Shown piece after piece: positions 59,748-64,000 of a stretch of 64,000 bases of DNA. The position numbers and the translations under genes are program-made. The DNA comes from Pedobacter schmidteae (lineage in GTDB: Bacteria; Bacteroidota; Bacteroidia; Sphingobacteriales; Sphingobacteriaceae). Within the stretch, counting starts at the first letter, position 1. Each line of letters opens with the position of its first letter. A model generated the notes under the pieces. That model did no database searches. It saw only the letters and a program-made list of their open reading frames with translations, and was not told where the DNA came from. The stretch covers positions 434,001-498,000 of the forward strand of contig NZ_LS999839.1 in NCBI RefSeq assembly GCF_900564155.1, given 5' to 3'.

Positions 59748-62700
59748 ATGAAACAAATCCTTCTCGGCAAGTGTACGGGAAAATACAGGTCATTTAATAG
59801 AAAACTACTATTAGTTATGAGGTTAACTATTTTCTTACTAATAACGGGGTGCCTTGCTGTACAAGCTTCCGGGTATGCCCAAAAAGTAAATTTATCTGTT
59901 CGCAATGCAGGTATTGAAAGCGTGTGCTTAGATATTAAAAAGCAGACAGGCTATTTTTTCCTTTACGATACTGAAGTGCTAAAAAAATCAGGAAAGGTTA
60001 GCCTGGAACTTAAAAATGTAGAATTAAGGGATGCATTACAGCAGATGACCGCCGGAAAGGCGCTTAATTATAAAATTATTGATCGCACGGTAATCATTTC
60101 CGAGGCCAAAAGCGGCACCAATGCTGCTCAGGAAGAAATTACTGTAAAGGGTGTTGTAAAATCCCGGGAAGGCACAGAACAAGCGTATCTGCCGCTACCA
60201 GGTGTAGTAGTTACCGTAAAGGGCACAAAAAAAGCCACAGCCACTAACGGCGATGGGAATTATACGATACAAGTTTCGGCTAATGCTACTTTAGTATTTT
60301 CGATGATCGGTTACAGCACAAAAGAAATTGCGGTTAATGGTAACAAAATGATTGATGTAGTGATGCAGCAAACAGCCAGTGACTTGCAGGAAGTTATCGT
60401 AACCGCCTATGGGACAAAAGAGAAAAAAGAAAATCAGATCGGCAGCGCTTTCCAGGTGACCAGCAAAGATCTGGAAAATAAACCTTCCAAAAGAATAGAT
60501 GAATTGCTGGAAGGTCTGGTACCAGGCTTGCAGTATGAAGTACAAGCTAATGGTATCAGTAGCACCAGACCAAGGTTCCAGACCCGCATTCGTGGCGAAG
60601 CTTCTTTTGGTGCCTCAAATGAACCACTTTGGGTATTGGACGGAATTCCCATAAATACCGGCGATGAGACCAATATGACGCCAGGAATGAATACAAGTAT
60701 CAGTCCATTAACCTATATAAACCCGGCAGATATCGAATCTGTAGTAGTATTAAAAGATGCAACTGCAACTTCTATTTACGGGGCAGACGGATCAAATGGG
60801 GTAATACTGATTACTACTAAAAAAGGTAAAGCCGGCAAAAGAACAATTAACTACGCTTTTAGAACAGGCCTAAATATAATCAACAACAATCGCTTCCATG
60901 TACTTAATGGTAATGAATACAGGGAACTCTATACAGAGTCTTACAGAAACAACACCGCTTTAAATCAGGCTGAGTTGCCCGATCTCGGCACAAACAATAC
61001 CGATTGGTATGATGTATTTTTCCGCACAGGCGTAAATACACAGCATGACCTATCTTTTTCAGGCGGCTACAAAAACACCAGGTATTATGTGTCGGGTGCT
61101 TATTATGACGAACGCCCGATCATGATCAAAAACAGAATTCAAAGGTTCTCCAGCAGAATTAACCTTGATCAGAAGGTGAACAAATCTATTGACCTATTCC
61201 TCAGAGTGGGCGCATCCTATAACATCAACAATATGTTTAGTCCGGGTTCTTCTTATTATGAGAACAGACCCACTGACAGTCCCTTTGCCCCTGATGGCAC
61301 TCCTATTCTGGCATTTTATAATAAATTACTTGATGCAGAAAACAACGATAATAGACAAAAGGCAAATATATTGCAAGGTAATATTGGTGGTACCGTAAAT
61401 ATCCTGCCAGGATTGATTTTTACCAGCACCAATGGAATTGATTATAAATCCCTCAAAGAAGATATCTATAGTTCCCAACTGGCCTATAGCGACAGAGGCG
61501 AGGGACAGGCCATATTTGCAAAAAGCAGAAATTTCGACTGGGATAGCCAACAGCGACTGAACTTCGACAAAACCTTCAATAAACATGATGTTTCAGCGTT
61601 ATTTGGTGTAGAAGCCAGAAGCCAGGATAGAAAATCTAATTCGATCATCGGTAGCGGTTTCGAGAATGATTACATCCGAAATGCCAACTATGCCGCAAAG
61701 ATCAGGTATACCAGCTCTGGTGACGAGAAAACGGCTTTGTCCTACTACGGTCAGTTCAGATATACATTTGATGGCAGATACAGCATCTTAGGGAGTTTCC
61801 GTAATGACGGCAATTCAGATTTCGGCTCTGATGTGAAGTGGGCGAAATTCAGTTCCATTGGCGCGGCCTGGACTATCAGCAACGAAAAGTTCTGGAAAAT
61901 AAAACAAATTGATTTTGCAAAACTTAAAATGAGTTATGGCACCAATGGAAACTCAAGAATTGGCGCTTACAAATCAAAAGGCATTTACAGTACCAATGCT
62001 GACAACGCGACCTATAATGACGAACCAGGGGCAAAAATGATCAGTGGTGAAAACCCGGTATTGTCATGGGAAACAACCTATATCATCAATGGAGGGATTA
62101 GCCTGGGGCTGTTCAACAGAATCTCCCTGGAAGTAGAAGCATATAGGAATATAACCGAAGGGCTGCTAAATGATGTAGATGTTTCACGTACTACGGGTTT
62201 TACCTACATCTTACAAAATGTTGGTTCAGTGAGAAATAAGGGAATAGAACTGACCTTAAATACACAAAACATCTTGAAAAAGGATTTTACCTGGAATACC
62301 AGGTTTAATTTTGCCAGGAACACCAATAAGATCCTCAAACTTTATAACAATAATCCTAAAGTAGGAGATAAAACTATCCGCCAGGTTGGAAAGGATGTGA
62401 ACGTATATTATCTGGTACGCTGGGCAGGTGTAGACCCGGCTGACGGGGGACCACTTTGGTATGATGCACGTGGCAACATTACCAAAACATTTGATCTGGC
62501 CAACAGGGTTACCGTAGGTTCATCTACTCCTGATTTTTTTGGCGGGATAACCAATTCATTCCAATATAAAAAATTCACGCTTTCGGCTTTGTTGATTTAC
62601 AATGTGGGCGGTTATAACTTCAGCGACCTGCAAAGGGATTCTGAATCGGATGGCCGGAACCTGAAAGATGACAACCAATCGACCAATCTCTTAGACCGCT

Positions 62701-63014
62701 GGAGAGAACCAGGAGATTTGAGCAACATCCCAAAAACTGTACTTAACGAAAATGCGAACAATGCACGTAACTCGACCCGTTTTCTGCATAAAAAAACCAG
62801 TCTGCGTTTACAGAACGTCAGTGTAAACTATAACCTTTCAGAAGCATTCGTAAAAAAGATCAGTTTAAGTCGCGCAAGTGTGTATTTACAGGCCGATAAC
62901 GTAGGCTTCTGGACGCCCTATAGTACTCCGTCTAACCGCAACGACTACAGAAACTCTTTCAATCCATATCCACAACCACTTGTACTTTCATTTGGTTTAA
63001 ATGTTAGCTTATAA
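59748..63014 (+). CDS. SusC/RagA TonB-linked transporter with STN signalling domain
   Basis: 1088 residues from ATG 59748 (KQILLGKCTGKYRSF); 30 upstream codons from TTG 59658 do not look coding. Signal peptide (cleavage near ASGYAQ, about 45), then an STN domain (about 47-120: VNLSVRNAGIESVCLDIKKQ, KIIDRTVIISEA) that contacts FecR in the periplasm, a CarboxypepD_reg-like domain (about 128-215), plug (QEVIVTAYGTKEKKENQIGSAF, PLWVLDGIPI, ATSIYGADGSNGVILI) and a barrel ending FGLNVSL. Presence of STN sets it apart from the SusC at 53568 and means that substrate binding can induce its own operon through the sigma/FecR pair. SusD begins 14 bp later. Confidence 0.95.
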   Translation: MKQILLGKCTGKYRSFNRKLLLVMRLTIFLLITGCLAVQASGYAQKVNLSVRNAGIESVCLDIKKQTGYFFLYDTEVLKKSGKVSLELKNVELRDALQQMTAGKALNYKIIDRTVIISEAKSGTNAAQEEITVKGVVKSREGTEQAYLPLPGVVVTVKGTKKATATNGDGNYTIQVSANATLVFSMIGYSTKEIAVNGNKMIDVVMQQTASDLQEVIVTAYGTKEKKENQIGSAFQVTSKDLENKPSKRIDELLEGLVPGLQYEVQANGISSTRPRFQTRIRGEASFGASNEPLWVLDGIPINTGDETNMTPGMNTSISPLTYINPADIESVVVLKDATATSIYGADGSNGVILITTKKGKAGKRTINYAFRTGLNIINNNRFHVLNGNEYRELYTESYRNNTALNQAELPDLGTNNTDWYDVFFRTGVNTQHDLSFSGGYKNTRYYVSGAYYDERPIMIKNRIQRFSSRINLDQKVNKSIDLFLRVGASYNINNMFSPGSSYYENRPTDSPFAPDGTPILAFYNKLLDAENNDNRQKANILQGNIGGTVNILPGLIFTSTNGIDYKSLKEDIYSSQLAYSDRGEGQAIFAKSRNFDWDSQQRLNFDKTFNKHDVSALFGVEARSQDRKSNSIIGSGFENDYIRNANYAAKIRYTSSGDEKTALSYYGQFRYTFDGRYSILGSFRNDGNSDFGSDVKWAKFSSIGAAWTISNEKFWKIKQIDFAKLKMSYGTNGNSRIGAYKSKGIYSTNADNATYNDEPGAKMISGENPVLSWETTYIINGGISLGLFNRISLEVEAYRNITEGLLNDVDVSRTTGFTYILQNVGSVRNKGIELTLNTQNILKKDFTWNTRFNFARNTNKILKLYNNNPKVGDKTIRQVGKDVNVYYLVRWAGVDPADGGPLWYDARGNITKTFDLANRVTVGSSTPDFFGGITNSFQYKKFTLSALLIYNVGGYNFSDLQRDSESDGRNLKDDNQSTNLLDRWREPGDLSNIPKTVLNENANNARNSTRFLHKKTSLRLQNVSVNYNLSEAFVKKISLSRASVYLQADNVGFWTPYSTPSNRNDYRNSFNPYPQPLVLSFGLNVSL

Positions 63015-63028
63015 TAGTAGAAATTGAG

Positions 63029-64000
63029 ATGAAAAAAATTAGCTATATCCTACCCCTGTTGATCATTGTATCCTTGACAATGGTTTCCTGTAAGAAATTC
63101 CTGGAAAAAGAACCGATTGGCAGTACGGGAAAAAACACGTTATTTGAAACCGTAGATGGTGCAAAAATGGCCATTAATGGTTCCTATAATTCTATATTAT
63201 TTTATTATAAAAATGAATTTGGCATGTATGCCGATGTCACATCAGACAACCTGATCCGTGGAAACAGTACTTCGGTTATGTTGCCACAATTCAATTTCCA
63301 GAGTTCTAGTGGTGATGACGCTTTTGCCGTTGGGCACATCTGGTTAAATATTTTTGAAGCCTTAAATGGTGCAAATAATATTCTGGCTGCAATACCATCC
63401 CTGTCCTCAAAATTTGCTGATCAGACAGCAACCCTTGATGGCATAAAAGGAGAAGCTTTAGTGATGCGTGCCTTATGTCATTTCGACTTGAGCAGGGCCT
63501 ATGCACAACCTTATAATTTCACAGCCGACGCTTCTCATTTAGGTGTACCCGTATTGCTGAAAACGCCTAGCCCTGGTGAACCAGTTGCCAGGAAAACCAT
63601 GAAGCAGACTTATGATCAGATTATCCAGGACCTGAATGATGCCTTGCCTTTATTACAAAAATCGGCCGACCACACCACTCAGGTAAAAATTACCTATCAG
63701 GCTGCCCTGGCTTTGTTATCAAGGGTATACCTATACAAAGGCGACTGGACACAGTGTGTAAATTACGCGAATATGGTAATCAACGACAATGCCTATAAAC
63801 TGGCTACGCAGACACAATACAAATCCATATTTCTGAATACACCAAAAGCGGATGCCAGTCCTAAAATTGAAAGTATTTTTGTATTGACCAATTCCGGGCT
63901 TAGTGCTGGTATCTCCAGTATATTCGGTACATTTTCTGATGCTGCTACCGCAGGATATGCGGCTTCTGCAAAATTAAAATCGTCATTTGACACAGATAAT
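63029..64000 (+). CDS. SusD/RagB family lipoprotein (3' partial)
   Basis: ATG 63029 opens a frame that runs without a stop to the last base, 324 codons, so the gene is cut by the right edge (full SusD proteins have about 500-600 residues). Lipoprotein signal ending MVSC near residue 21, then KKFLEKEPIGSTGKNTLF, the typical SusD start; TPR-like helices follow (GEALVMRALCHFDLSRAYAQPY, TYQAALALLSRVYLYKGDW). It partners the SusC 14 bp upstream and is the fourth gene of the ECF-regulated locus. Substrate unknown. Confidence 0.93.
   Translation, partial: MKKISYILPLLIIVSLTMVSCKKFLEKEPIGSTGKNTLFETVDGAKMAINGSYNSILFYYKNEFGMYADVTSDNLIRGNSTSVMLPQFNFQSSSGDDAFAVGHIWLNIFEALNGANNILAAIPSLSSKFADQTATLDGIKGEALVMRALCHFDLSRAYAQPYNFTADASHLGVPVLLKTPSPGEPVARKTMKQTYDQIIQDLNDALPLLQKSADHTTQVKITYQAALALLSRVYLYKGDWTQCVNYANMVINDNAYKLATQTQYKSIFLNTPKADASPKIESIFVLTNSGLSAGISSIFGTFSDAATAGYAASAKLKSSFDTDN

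Noticed and set aside
1..64000. Search for CRISPR arrays, insertion sequences, phage genes and integrases
   Set aside because: No regularly spaced repeats, transposase or integrase motifs were seen; the tRNA-Val duplication is not flanked by integrase or attachment-like repeats.

Overview
The window reads as chromosomal DNA of a Bacteroidota member, most likely a Sphingobacteriaceae bacterium close to Pedobacter. The grounds are two SusC/SusD pairs, a CHU_C-type type IX secretion substrate beside a PorP/SprF protein, FecR/ECF sigma regulation, a PadR-PspC pair, Bacteroidota promoters (TTTG, about 19-21 nt, TAnnTTTG) and lipoprotein signals followed by KK/KD. No phage, insertion sequence, integrase or CRISPR array is visible. 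Gene order and composition look like a core chromosome carrying accessory carbohydrate loci.

Layout. 1-9441: a TPR/membrane/HTH regulator cut by the left edge, a 38-residue membrane peptide, a 2303-residue secreted multidomain protein and its PorP/SprF partner. 9503-16483: minus-strand housekeeping, with an NTF2-like secreted protein and an apparent mutL - rhomboid - rhomboid - endonuclease/phosphatase - cysS operon. 16673-21965: secreted or redox functions (a GH3-C/serine hydrolase fusion, DUF1579, a 2-oxoglutarate oxygenase, and msrA - NlpE-like - pterin dehydratase). 22038-30440: a GDSL esterase with a FadL/OmpP1 channel, a nitroreductase, an MG2/TonB-plug hybrid, and a PspC/PadR pair. 30677-35062: a small membrane protein, a diadenylate-cyclase-like (DACNV-type) protein, a TonB receptor and a divergent DtxR/MntR-type regulator; a perfect 16-bp palindrome sits in the spacer of the receptor promoter. 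35109-39183: DUF2130, rlmF, dgkA, recO and two tandem tRNA-Val genes behind a textbook promoter. 39441-44896: PQQ-type dehydrogenase, OsmC, Tat-exported phospholipase C and a six-bladed-propeller protein.

45176-56699 is a polysaccharide utilisation locus. On the minus strand are SusC, SusD, a FAS1 lipoprotein, a surface lipoprotein and a beta-helix protein. Divergent on the plus strand are a GH88/105 unsaturated uronyl hydrolase, a sorbosone-type dehydrogenase and a cytochrome c. The set suggests lyase cleavage of a uronate-containing glycan, hydrolysis of the unsaturated oligomers, and periplasmic sugar oxidation feeding electrons to a cytochrome. 57241-64000 is a second locus under ECF sigma/FecR control: lipoprotein, sigma factor, anti-sigma factor, SusC with an STN signalling domain, and a SusD cut by the right edge.

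The most interesting unit is the metal-regulator/TonB-receptor/DAC-like locus at 30845-35062. The sequence suggests that expression of a nucleotide-cyclase-like protein may be tied to metal availability. Other points worth attention are a GH3-C/beta-lactamase fusion without its GH3 barrel, the altered MutL endonuclease motifs, and paired fused and split versions of dehydrogenase plus cytochrome c.
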